24,687 nucleotides of DNA from CAG-307 sp964524125 (GTDB lineage: Bacteria > Bacillota_I > Bacilli_A > Acholeplasmatales > Anaeroplasmataceae). Under the pieces are notes generated by a model, which ran no database searches, was not told where the DNA came from, and worked only from the letters and a program-made list of their open reading frames with translations. Below, one piece after another: positions 7,573-15,018 of the stretch; the first letter of the stretch is position 1, and every line of letters begins with the position of its first letter. A program made the translations under genes and the position numbers. Location of the stretch: contig CAZGBY010000025.1 of the NCBI GenBank assembly GCA_964524125.1, forward strand, positions 1-24,687, read 5' to 3'.

Positions 7573-10500
7573 TTACTTATCCTCCTTTATAAATTTAGCA
7601 ATATTTTCACTCAAATCATCCCACCAACCAGTGTATTGACTTAATAATTCATAATATAATTCAACATTTTCTTCATTATTAAAGAATGTTAATTTTGAAT
7701 TTTGAATATCATAAACTGCTTCTGAAATTGCAAATTCATCAGCACTTGTATGATTATAATTAATTAATTTATTTAAATCCTCACTAGTATTCATTTTTAC
7801 AACGTCACTATGACCGAATGTAATAAATGAATAATCAGAAGTATCAAGGTTTAAGAACATACCCATATAATTAATTAATATTTCAAATTGAGTTTCATCT
7901 GATGTATATCTTTCAAATGCTGGTTGTAAATATGTTGTTAATGCTGTTGTTAAATCAGAAGGAAGTGAAGAAATAGAACCTTCAGCAGCATATTCTAGCA
8001 TAAATGCAAGCACTTGATTAATAGAAATCTTATCAGTTAAAATACCATCTTCTTCTAAACTATAAATATTTTCAATTGTGAATGCTTCTTCATTATATAA
8101 ATATACTAAGTTATTATAAATTGTATCTTTCCAATCCTTTTTTGCATCATATTCAGTATCCTTTTCATAATCTACAGGTCCAAAATATGCGCTTTCCTTA
8201 GTAGTTGCACTTGTTAGAATTGGTAAATTATATCCAAATGAAGAATATAGACCATTATTACCATCTTGATAATAACTATCTAACATATATTCATTAGGCA
8301 TAACTCCTTCTTTACCGTTAAAGAAGAATTCGTTGCAATAAGCTTTATATAATGCTAATTTTAAAACATCATTACAAGTAGCATAATCAGTTGTATTATC
8401 ACAAGATACTTCTTCAGATTTAATAAATAAACCAGCTCTACGATATTTAGCCCAAGTAGTTTCAGGTTGAGTTGGATCATAATCTTCATCTTTTCCATCA
8501 GTATCATGACCATTAGTAAATCTTGATGATGAATTATATTCAGTAATAATATTTGAAATAGTATCAGCATTAGAATCAGTAGAATATTCACAAAGTTCAA
8601 TAATCTTCTTAATTAATTCTTGAGCAAGTTCTGCATAAGTGACTCCTTCTTCAGTTGGAACTTCATCATTCCAATTAAAATTTGAATCAACATAAGAAAG
8701 TCCTGTCTCTGTGCGATCTGGTTCTCCATCTTCGTCCATATCTACATAAACAAGTAAGTTTACTGCAGATACAGAAAAATAAGTATCATAGTAATTATTC
8801 GCATAAGTTTGTAAGAACTTAGCTAAATCAATTGATGAATAATTATTGATTAACGAAGTAGATGCTTCATTTACACAATAATAATCATAAATAATGTCTT
8901 CAATATTATTTGTATGGAAATATAACATTAAGAAATTATATTTACCAAGTGAAGCACTATATCCTGATGATGATAAATTATCAGCTGCAAAATTTGATAA
9001 TAAGTTATTAACACTTTGATAATATAAATCTATTTTTTCTTCATCATTAATTACTTCATCATATGCTTTAGAATCTTTTACGATTTCTTTAGATAATAAA
9101 GATACAGCATTTGTAATACCATTATATGGTTCAAGTTCATTCCAAATATCAATCATATAAATTGAAGTAGAAGACTTTCTATTCATATCTTCATCTTTAT
9201 ACTTGATTGTACATACTAAAGAATCTTCTCCACTCTTACGATTCTTAGAATAATCTTCATTAGAAGACATATAAGCAATTTCTATTTCCTCATCATAAAC
9301 TCTAACTTTAACATTTTCAGCCGCATTAGTGATACAATTTGAAATATAAGAGGAAGTTAAACTTTCTTCTTTTAAACCAGCTTCAATTTCACAAAGTAAG
9401 TTATAATAATTTTTTTTATTTTCATTTGATTCAAGACCAAATTCTTTAATTTCTTCATCAGAATAGTATACTTTATCTGTACCTACATATTTAAATACTT
9501 TATATTCACCATTTACATTTTCTACTCTTACAATTTCATCTTCTTGTTTATCCGTATAATATAAATTATTAGTTTCAAGTTCAGTATTAATCTTGAATGC
9601 CATGAAATAATAATCTCCATAGCTTTGACCTTGATATGAATAATAATCTCCGCTAATTACAATATCACCATAATCATCATATTCTACATCTTTTAAAGTA
9701 TCATAAATATATGTGCCTAAAGAAGAATTGATAGTGTCTATATCATCCTTAGACCAATGGATTTGATCATATAAGTCAGGATTGTTTGATTCAAGATGAT
9801 TTACATAATCAGCAGGATTTGTGATTTCATTACCATCATCTTCACCACCAACCTTATTATAGTAATAATTTGTTACATAGCGCATGTTAGATGTAATGAT
9901 TCTATCAGGATGATCAGTACTATAATCAGTATTTAATGAATTACGATATGTATAAATATAATTATACATTTCCAAATATAAATAGAATGCTAAACCAGGT
10001 ACAGATTTTAAAGATTGAGCCGTATCACTACCTGTTGTAAAATCATAATCATCATAATACTTAGAATATTCTGAATCAGACATATTACCTTGTTTAATAT
10101 ACCATAGTTGAGAACGATATGTTTTAAGACCAAATGTCTTTAATACTGCATTAGCCTCATCTTCATTAATAAAACGAATAATAATAGCATTAACATCGCT
10201 TTCATATTTATAGTTTTCAGTCCAATATGAAATATATTCAGAATTACTATAATATAATTCTTCATCATCTTCTACATCATCATTATATTCATCAATTTCA
10301 GTCTTTAAAACTTTAACTGCGTAAATCTTTTGAGCTATATTTTCATAATAAAGTTCTAAAACATCTTTTTGAGTATTATTTAATGAAGCATAATCAAATG
10401 CGTAAATACCTTCTTCATAGTCTTCACTATAAATATCTCCATCATATACTTTACCATTTGCATCTTCTTTTTTAACTTCTTTACGTTCTAAAAGTTGATT

Positions 10501-11019
10501 TAATTCTTCTTTATTAATTTCAATACGATGTTCTGACCATAAATTTTGGATAAATGTATATTCATAAGTCTTTTTAGTATATGGATTATTTAATCCTGTA
10601 TAATTAGAATATGAATCTAAGCCATAAATATCACAAATTAAATATTTTTGTAATTCATTTATAGCTTCTTCTCTTTTGATGTTCTTATAATCGTATTCAG
10701 ATAAATCAATTTCTTGAATTTCACCTTTAATAAGTTTTTCAACTAGTTCATATTCTTCTTGAATAATAGTACGATTTATTTTTTCAGAAATAACTGAAGA
10801 TGAACTCCACTTAATTTGATTATAAATTTGTTCGTTAGTAACCTTATATTTATTCTCGCTAGTATCTTGCCCTAATGACATATAAGTATTTTTCCCATCT
10901 ATAGATGCATACTTATACTCAGATTGTGAGCATGAAGAAAGAGTCATTGCAAATAAGCAAGACATAAAAGCAAGACTTAATGGTTTTAAAAATCTATAAT
11001 TTTTGTTATTTTTATTCAT
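7573..11019 (-). CDS. Giant parvulin-like lipoprotein (degenerate paralogue)
   Basis: A 1148-aa predicted lipoprotein with lipobox LSSC (Cys30). It is a distant paralogue of the gene just downstream. Shared landmarks in the same order are: PrsA/SurA-like N-terminus (VTNEQIYNQIKW, 60-71), YNFLMLYFHTNNIEDIIYDYY (694-714) matching NYLVLQYGFDNQNDILYY, the strand SAVNLLVYVD (751-760), the Ca2+-type loop DMDEDGEPD (760-768), TWAKYRRAGLF (855-865), the strand FGYNLPILTS (928-937), and a GSISSL element (1014-1019) matching GSVSSL. At the two places where the paralogue has the conserved parvulin histidines, this protein has Asn754 and Asn931, so it is probably not an active isomerase. The start at 11019 has the SD AAGGAG 8 bases upstream. 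The promoter is at 11060-11088. A chaperone or substrate-binding role in a pair with the downstream protein is an inference. Confidence 0.78.
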   Translation of the reverse strand: MNKNNKNYRFLKPLSLAFMSCLFAMTLSSCSQSEYKYASIDGKNTYMSLGQDTSENKYKVTNEQIYNQIKWSSSSVISEKINRTIIQEEYELVEKLIKGEIQEIDLSEYDYKNIKREEAINELQKYLICDIYGLDSYSNYTGLNNPYTKKTYEYTFIQNLWSEHRIEINKEELNQLLERKEVKKEDANGKVYDGDIYSEDYEEGIYAFDYASLNNTQKDVLELYYENIAQKIYAVKVLKTEIDEYNDDVEDDEELYYSNSEYISYWTENYKYESDVNAIIIRFINEDEANAVLKTFGLKTYRSQLWYIKQGNMSDSEYSKYYDDYDFTTGSDTAQSLKSVPGLAFYLYLEMYNYIYTYRNSLNTDYSTDHPDRIITSNMRYVTNYYYNKVGGEDDGNEITNPADYVNHLESNNPDLYDQIHWSKDDIDTINSSLGTYIYDTLKDVEYDDYGDIVISGDYYSYQGQSYGDYYFMAFKINTELETNNLYYTDKQEDEIVRVENVNGEYKVFKYVGTDKVYYSDEEIKEFGLESNENKKNYYNLLCEIEAGLKEESLTSSYISNCITNAAENVKVRVYDEEIEIAYMSSNEDYSKNRKSGEDSLVCTIKYKDEDMNRKSSTSIYMIDIWNELEPYNGITNAVSLLSKEIVKDSKAYDEVINDEEKIDLYYQSVNNLLSNFAADNLSSSGYSASLGKYNFLMLYFHTNNIEDIIYDYYCVNEASTSLINNYSSIDLAKFLQTYANNYYDTYFSVSAVNLLVYVDMDEDGEPDRTETGLSYVDSNFNWNDEVPTEEGVTYAELAQELIKKIIELCEYSTDSNADTISNIITEYNSSSRFTNGHDTDGKDEDYDPTQPETTWAKYRRAGLFIKSEEVSCDNTTDYATCNDVLKLALYKAYCNEFFFNGKEGVMPNEYMLDSYYQDGNNGLYSSFGYNLPILTSATTKESAYFGPVDYEKDTEYDAKKDWKDTIYNNLVYLYNEEAFTIENIYSLEEDGILTDKISINQVLAFMLEYAAEGSISSLPSDLTTALTTYLQPAFERYTSDETQFEILINYMGMFLNLDTSDYSFITFGHSDVVKMNTSEDLNKLINYNHTSADEFAISEAVYDIQNSKLTFFNNEENVELYYELLSQYTGWWDDLSENIAKFIKEDK

Positions 11020-11059
11020 ATTTAAGTCTCCTTATAACGAATTTGGCTATAACCATAGC

Positions 11060-11088
11060 ATTTAATATGATAACATTTTTATTGTCAA
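11060..11088 (-). promoter_or_regulatory. Sigma-A-type promoter of the lipoprotein pair
   Basis: On the minus strand a perfect -35 TTGACA (11088-11083), a 17-base spacer and TTAAAT (11065-11060, 4 of 6 matches to TATAAT). The predicted start near 11053 lies within a small inverted repeat GCTAT-AACC-ATAGC (11046-11059) that could influence expression or the 5' end. Confidence 0.6.
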
Positions 11089-11097
11089 AAAGCAATA

Positions 11098-11121
11098 GAA
11101 TAAATATGTGAATAAATATGT
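11098..11121 (-). repeat. Two perfect 12-bp direct repeats upstream of the lipoprotein promoter
   Basis: ACATATTTATTC occurs twice in tandem (11121-11110 and 11109-11098, minus strand), ending 9 bases before the TTGACA box. Tandem sites with a near-helical period at this position are typical of activator or response-regulator binding, but no regulator can be assigned and the DNA is AT-rich, so chance is possible. Confidence 0.4.
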
Positions 11122-11156
11122 ATTTTTTTACTTTTTTAAGATAATATGGGCTTTTT

Positions 11157-11186
11157 TTGCTCAAATTGAACATATTTGAATATAAT
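11157..11186 (+). promoter_or_regulatory. Tentative promoter of the YjcZ-type gene
   Basis: A TATAAT at 11181-11186 lies 8 bases ahead of the strong SD, with TTGCTC (11157-11162) 18 bases upstream as a weak -35. A sporulation sigma factor is more likely biologically; nearby CATATTTGA does not match a sporulation -10 well, so the sigma factor cannot be assigned. Confidence 0.3.
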
Positions 11187-11207
11187 AAAGTGTAAAGGAG
11201 GTATAAA

Positions 11208-11306
11208 ATGACCACTACAAACACTCAAGCTTCAGGTTCTACTTGGGCTTTAATCCTCGTTTTATTTATTTTACTTGTAATAATTGGTGCATCTTGGAGT
11301 ATATAA
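11208..11306 (+). CDS. YjcZ-type tiny sporulation membrane protein (32 aa)
   Basis: A 32-residue protein that begins MTTTNTQASG and continues as one transmembrane helix, residues 13-29, with the family signature WALILVLFILLVIIGASW. This matches the YjcZ/tiny-transmembrane family (B. subtilis YjcZ has ALIVVLFILLIIVGA), small membrane proteins found in spore formers. The SD AAAGGAGGT (11194-11202), 5 bases before the ATG, is among the best in the window, which strongly supports translation despite the small size. It is one of only two plus-strand genes, lying divergent from the giant lipoprotein pair and convergent with yhaM, and it has its own terminator. The role of the family in the spore is not known; membership is well supported by motif and length. 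Confidence 0.85.
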   Translation: MTTTNTQASGSTWALILVLFILLVIIGASWSI

Positions 11307-11329
11307 AAATAGTCCCACAAAGGACTATT
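11305..11329 (-). terminator. Terminator after yhaM
   Basis: AATAGTCC (11308-11315) and GGACTATT (11322-11329) make a perfect 8-bp stem with a 6-base loop. On the minus strand it is followed by a run of T (five in a row including the stem end), 20 bases after the yhaM stop. It lacks a T-tract on the plus strand. Confidence 0.65.
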
Positions 11330-11333
11330 AATT

Positions 11334-11359
11334 AACTAGGAGTTAACTTCTAGTTTTTT
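11334..11359 (+). terminator. Terminator after the YjcZ-type gene
   Basis: AACTAGGA (11334-11341) and TTCTAGTT (11348-11355) pair with one G-T wobble around GTTAAC, and the plus strand then has a run of T to 11359. The hairpin includes the yhaM stop codon (TAG, 11352-11350), so the two convergent genes share this DNA. Confidence 0.6.
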
Positions 11360-12261
11360 GGTTTATAAAATTTGGCTTTTTCCATAACTCCAATTGTATC
11401 TGTAAATGTACCAGCCTCTATTTTATCAAGTTCTCCACCAAGTACTCTAAACTTAGAATCTAATGTATCAATATACCATATTGCACAAGCTTCTGCAGTT
11501 TGAGGACGCTTACAAGCACCAAATGCTGATTGCCCATGATGTGATATAACAATATGTTCTAATAGTAAAGCCTCTTCTGTATTTTCTAAGTTAAGTTCCA
11601 CTGCAGCTTGATGTACATCGAATCCACCTATTACTAAATGGCCTAAAAGTTGACCTTCGAGTGAATATTCTGTATTTTCAACACCAGTAAATTCTAATGT
11701 TTTTCCTAAATCATGTAAAATAACACCAGCATATAAATAGTCCTTATTTAAATATGGGAAATTCTTTGCAAAATCAGCTGCTAAATTAAGCATACCTAAA
11801 GTATGATGAGCCAACCCACCCACATAATTATGATGAAGTCTTTGACCTGCAGGATATAAATAGAATTTATTGTGACATTTCTTTAAAATATGATTTGTAA
11901 TTTTTAAAATATTTTCATTCTTTATTTCGTTTAAATATTTATTAATATTATCCTTTAGTTCTTTTAAAGTATATGGACAGGAATTATCAAACATACGATA
12001 AACCATATCAACTTCTTCTAAGTTATCAAGCGAAGAAATACTTTGATATTCAAATAAATAAAATACACTTCTTTCAGAATTAGAATGTTTTCCTACTTTC
12101 ATTTTGTATATATATCCAACTTTAAAATTGTCACCATTAACTTCTGTTTTAATATTTATATCCGTATTATCAGCAAGAGTTACTAATAAATTATAAATAT
12201 TATCTGAAGTATTAATTCCTTTTATCTTTGCATAATATGTAAAATATAAAACGTCTGACAT
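11350..12261 (-). CDS. yhaM: 3'-5' exoribonuclease YhaM
   Basis: YhaM is a Bacillota 3'-to-5' exoribonuclease that trims RNA ends and takes part in mRNA turnover. The 303-aa protein (B. subtilis 314) has an N-terminal OB-like region (about 1-90) and an HD phosphohydrolase domain: HHNYVGGLAHHT (143-154), the HD pair in LHDLGK (His183-Asp184), LLGHLVIG (206-213), VISHHGQ (238-244) and YIDTLDSK (263-270), the metal-binding pattern of the family. The SD AAGGAGGAAT lies within the last codons of cca (the KEE tail), with the yhaM ATG two bases after the cca stop. cca and yhaM thus form a two-gene RNA-metabolism unit that ends at the hairpin 11308-11329. A DNA-processing role reported for some homologues cannot be excluded. 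Confidence 0.94.
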   Translation of the reverse strand: MSDVLYFTYYAKIKGINTSDNIYNLLVTLADNTDINIKTEVNGDNFKVGYIYKMKVGKHSNSERSVFYLFEYQSISSLDNLEEVDMVYRMFDNSCPYTLKELKDNINKYLNEIKNENILKITNHILKKCHNKFYLYPAGQRLHHNYVGGLAHHTLGMLNLAADFAKNFPYLNKDYLYAGVILHDLGKTLEFTGVENTEYSLEGQLLGHLVIGGFDVHQAAVELNLENTEEALLLEHIVISHHGQSAFGACKRPQTAEACAIWYIDTLDSKFRVLGGELDKIEAGTFTDTIGVMEKAKFYKPKN

Positions 12262-12263
12262 TA

Positions 12264-13394
12264 TTATTCCTCCTTATTAATAAAATTAATAATATCTTGA
12301 TAATTATTATTTATTTTATTATCTAAAATATTATTTTCTATTTTAGTTAGCAAATCATTAATCCAAGAACCAGGTTCTTGATTTTTAATTTTAACAATAT
12401 CTTTAATATCAATTTTAATATCTTTTCTATTTTTAATTGGTAAATTATTTTTTAATTTGATTATTTCATCTATATTTATATCCTTATTATATATATAAGA
12501 TTGTAATCTTGAAGCTAAAATAATATCTTCTATATTATTATAATATAATACTTTTAAATCTTTTAAATCTTTTTCTATTAATGAAATCGCATTATTATAA
12601 AGCGATAACTTATGTTTAGGTAATACATAATTAAAATTATCTTTGTAATATAAAGATAAAGTATATATATCATCAATAGTAGGTTTTAGATTAGATTTTA
12701 ATAAGGTAGATATAGCCATATCTATTCCAATATATTTAGAAGATGTAGTTATTTGTAAATATGATAAAGCTTTTTTATAATTATCATAAGAAATTATTTT
12801 ATTTAATTCTTCTGTTATTCTATCAATACTTAATAAGGTTAAATATTTAGCATTATATGTCATTCCTTTTAAAGTGTTAGATTCAATATCAAACCCAAGT
12901 TTAGATGTAAGATAAATTCCTCTTAAAATTCTAAGTACGTCTTCATCAAATCTTTTATAGGGATCACCTATCGTTTTAACTATATGATTGTTTAAATCAG
13001 ATAATCCATCGTATAAATCAATAATTTGTTCATTTACATCAAGAACTAATGAATTTATAGTAAAATCTCTTCTTATTAAATCATCAGATAAATTATTTGC
13101 GACTTGTGTAATTGGATGACGATGATCTTTATATAAGATATCACTTCTAAATGTAGTTATTTCAAATTCATAATCTTCAAACATTATAACCGTTGACAGA
13201 TAAAGTTGTGATGTTGAGTTTTTAACTTTAAAAATATTATTTAATTCTTGTGGTAAGGCATTTGTTGTAATATCAATATCTTCAGTATATATATTTAATA
13301 ATTTATCTCTTACATATCCTCCTACAATATATGCAACAAATCCATGATTGTTTAAAATATTAATAACTTTTAAAGCAACGTCATATAAATGCAT
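12264..13394 (-). CDS. cca: CCA-adding enzyme (tRNA nucleotidyltransferase)
   Basis: This enzyme adds or repairs the 3'-CCA end of tRNAs using CTP and ATP. It shows the class II nucleotidyltransferase motifs in order: GGYVRD (25-30), the catalytic carboxylates EDIDITT (38-44, Asp39 and Asp41), RRDFTIN (108-114), DLYDG (126-130), and RFDEDVLRILRG (148-159), the nucleotide-recognition EDxxRxxR element. Length 376 aa is slightly short but normal. The C-terminal half is unusually rich in Asn, Ile and Lys, as expected in such AT-rich DNA. The start has GAGGTGA (13398-13404) 3 bases upstream of ATG; this SD directly follows the degV terminator, so cca has no obvious promoter of its own. Translation of the following yhaM is likely coupled. 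Confidence 0.95.
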   Translation of the reverse strand: MHLYDVALKVINILNNHGFVAYIVGGYVRDKLLNIYTEDIDITTNALPQELNNIFKVKNSTSQLYLSTVIMFEDYEFEITTFRSDILYKDHRHPITQVANNLSDDLIRRDFTINSLVLDVNEQIIDLYDGLSDLNNHIVKTIGDPYKRFDEDVLRILRGIYLTSKLGFDIESNTLKGMTYNAKYLTLLSIDRITEELNKIISYDNYKKALSYLQITTSSKYIGIDMAISTLLKSNLKPTIDDIYTLSLYYKDNFNYVLPKHKLSLYNNAISLIEKDLKDLKVLYYNNIEDIILASRLQSYIYNKDINIDEIIKLKNNLPIKNRKDIKIDIKDIVKIKNQEPGSWINDLLTKIENNILDNKINNNYQDIINFINKEE

Positions 13395-13405
13395 AATTCA
13401 CCTCT

Positions 13406-13432
13406 AAAAAAGAAAGCCAATAGGGCTTTCTT
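13406..13432 (-). terminator. Terminator between degV and cca
   Basis: AAGAAAGCC (13410-13418) and GGCTTTCTT (13424-13432) form a perfect 9-bp stem with a 5-base loop; the minus strand then continues TTTT. It begins 2 bases after the degV stop, and the cca SD starts 1 base after the T-tract. Confidence 0.85.
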
Positions 13433-13434
13433 AA

Positions 13435-14286
13435 TTAATCTTTTAAAAAACATCCAAGTCCGATTGCGTTAGGTCCAACATGACAACCTACAACAGGTGA
13501 ACATGGAGACTCAATTAAATTTTCAAGACCAAGTTTTTCTTTTATAGTTTTAACAAAGAAATCCTTTAATTCATCACCTGTATACATAATAAATGCTTCA
13601 AACTTATGACCTTCAGTATATTCTTTAAATCTATCACAAACAGCTTCTAAAGCTTTTTTTGTTGTACGAATCTTTTCAAATGATTCAATTGTCCCTTCTT
13701 GTGTTAGCCCTAATAAAGGTTTTATTTTTAAGATACTACCTAAAAATCCTGCTGCACCTGAAAGTCTACCATTTTTAACTAAACACTCAAGCGAATCAAC
13801 AGCAAACATTAAGAAGTTTTCACTTTTCATTTGTTCTAGTCTTTTTAAGATATCTTCTGTAGGAATATTTTGTTTAAGTAAACGAGCAGCTTCTAGAGCA
13901 AAATTTCCTTCCATAAAACATACTGTTTTTGTATCAAATGGATAAATTTTAATCTTATCAGCAAGCATTTGAGCACATTGACAAATACCATTATATGTAC
14001 CAGATAATTTAGAAGAAATAGTTGTAACTATAACTTCATCATATCCTTCCGAAATATATTTTTCGAAAAACTCAAGTAATTCACCTAAAGAAGGTTGAGA
14101 AGTTTTAGGAACTAGTTTTTTATCTTCAACCATTTTTTTATAGAAAACATCTGCTTTAATTTCTGTACCATCAGCTAGTAATTTTCCATCAATATCTATT
14201 TTAATACGTATAGTGTCGATTTTTTCTTCATGTTCATAATAATCTAAACAACTTGTAGAAGTTGTACATACAATTCTCTTTAACAT
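13435..14286 (-). CDS. DegV/FakB family fatty-acid-binding protein
   Basis: DegV/FakB proteins bind one fatty acid and present it to the kinase FakA, which makes acyl-phosphate for phospholipid synthesis. The 283-aa protein shows the two-domain DegV layout: KTSQPSLGE (61-69) with the conserved TSQPS loop, SSKLSGTYNG (91-100), the VKNGRLSGAAGFLGSILKI region lining the lipid pocket, and the end motif VVGCHVGPNAIGLGCF with the HxGP signature. These are hallmarks of lipid-head-group binding. It has its own sigma-A promoter (14307-14335), an SD AGGGTGA and a terminator, so it is probably a single-gene unit. No fakA is in the window. Fatty-acid preference cannot be told from sequence. Confidence 0.93.
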   Translation of the reverse strand: MLKRIVCTTSTSCLDYYEHEEKIDTIRIKIDIDGKLLADGTEIKADVFYKKMVEDKKLVPKTSQPSLGELLEFFEKYISEGYDEVIVTTISSKLSGTYNGICQCAQMLADKIKIYPFDTKTVCFMEGNFALEAARLLKQNIPTEDILKRLEQMKSENFLMFAVDSLECLVKNGRLSGAAGFLGSILKIKPLLGLTQEGTIESFEKIRTTKKALEAVCDRFKEYTEGHKFEAFIMYTGDELKDFFVKTIKEKLGLENLIESPCSPVVGCHVGPNAIGLGCFLKD

Positions 14287-14306
14287 AATTAATCACCCTA
14301 TTTAGG

Positions 14307-14335
14307 ATTATAACATTATAAAACTTTTTTTTCAA
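14307..14335 (-). promoter_or_regulatory. Sigma-A promoter of degV
   Basis: On the minus strand TTGAAA (14335-14330), a 17-base spacer, and a perfect TATAAT (14312-14307). A second TATAAT (14320-14315) sits just upstream without a matching -35. Confidence 0.75.
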
Positions 14336-14363
14336 TAATCTTTATTAATTCGACTAAAAAGTA

Positions 14364-14372
14364 TGGTATAAT
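14364..14372 (+). promoter_or_regulatory. Extended -10 promoter of yigZ/yvyE
   Basis: TGGTATAAT, a TGN-extended perfect -10, lies 16 bases before the ATG, divergent from the degV promoter. TTCGAC at 14349 is too close to be its -35. The SD AGGTGA follows at 14379-14384. Confidence 0.65.
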
Positions 14373-14388
14373 CTGGTTAGGTGATTAT

Positions 14389-15018
14389 ATGAAAACGATT
14401 AATTCTAATACTATAAATAAAATAGTTATTAATAAATCTGAGTTTATTACTTATCTATTTAAAGTTAAAACTGTAGATGAAGTAAACGACTATTTATCAC
14501 AAATTAGAAAGAAACATTATGACGCAACTCATAATTGTTATGCATATATAATAGGAATGAATCAGGAAATACAAAAAGCTTCTGATGATGGAGAGCCATC
14601 TAAAACGGCAGGTTTTCCAATGCTTGATGTACTAAAAAAAAGAAATATGACAAACATACTTGCGATAACAACTAGATACTTTGGTGGTATTATGTTAGGT
14701 GCTGGAGGACTTATCAGAGCGTATTCTTCTTCTGTTAGTGAAGCTTTGGATAAAACAAATATTTATGAATATTTAAATTATGAAACTATTATGACAATTG
14801 TTTCTTATTCTTCTTATAATTGTATAGAAAACTTTTTAAAATCTTATACTTTATTTGATATAAACTATACTGACAAAGTATGTATTAAAGTAGGAGTTTT
14901 ACCACTTGATGTTCATGAGTTTAAAAATCAAATTACTAATTTAACAAGTGGAGAAGCTATAATGGATTCTTTGGGAATTGAAACTCTGGAAATTTTAATA
15001 GAGCGTAATGAAGCTTAG
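14389..15018 (+). CDS. yigZ: IMPACT/YigZ family protein (YvyE)
   Basis: A 209-aa protein of the YigZ/YvyE/IMPACT family. The UPF0029 N-terminal domain carries the signatures HNCYAYIIG (48-56), DDGEPSKTAGFPML (66-79) and TRYFGGIMLGAGGLIRAY (95-112); the C-terminal ~80 residues are the small DUF1949-like domain with VGVLPLD. Eukaryotic IMPACT modulates the Gcn2 kinase, but the bacterial role is not established; a link to translation or nucleic-acid binding has been suggested. One of two plus-strand genes, with its own promoter divergent from degV. Its last 62 bases overlap the 3' end of spoIIID on the opposite strand, and no terminator is seen directly after it; the inverted repeat at 15233-15275 is the first strong stem downstream. 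Confidence 0.93.
   Translation: MKTINSNTINKIVINKSEFITYLFKVKTVDEVNDYLSQIRKKHYDATHNCYAYIIGMNQEIQKASDDGEPSKTAGFPMLDVLKKRNMTNILAITTRYFGGIMLGAGGLIRAYSSSVSEALDKTNIYEYLNYETIMTIVSYSSYNCIENFLKSYTLFDINYTDKVCIKVGVLPLDVHEFKNQITNLTSGEAIMDSLGIETLEILIERNEA

Noticed and set aside
8361..8600. Minus-strand 79-codon frame, very rich in Leu, Met and Ile
   Set aside because: It lies inside the giant lipoprotein gene in another frame; its composition is what shifted AT-rich Asp/Asn codons produce.
11012..11224. Minus-strand 70-codon frame across the lipoprotein leader
   Set aside because: It overlaps the promoter, repeats and the start of the 1148-aa gene and lies opposite the YjcZ-type gene; no SD and no motif.
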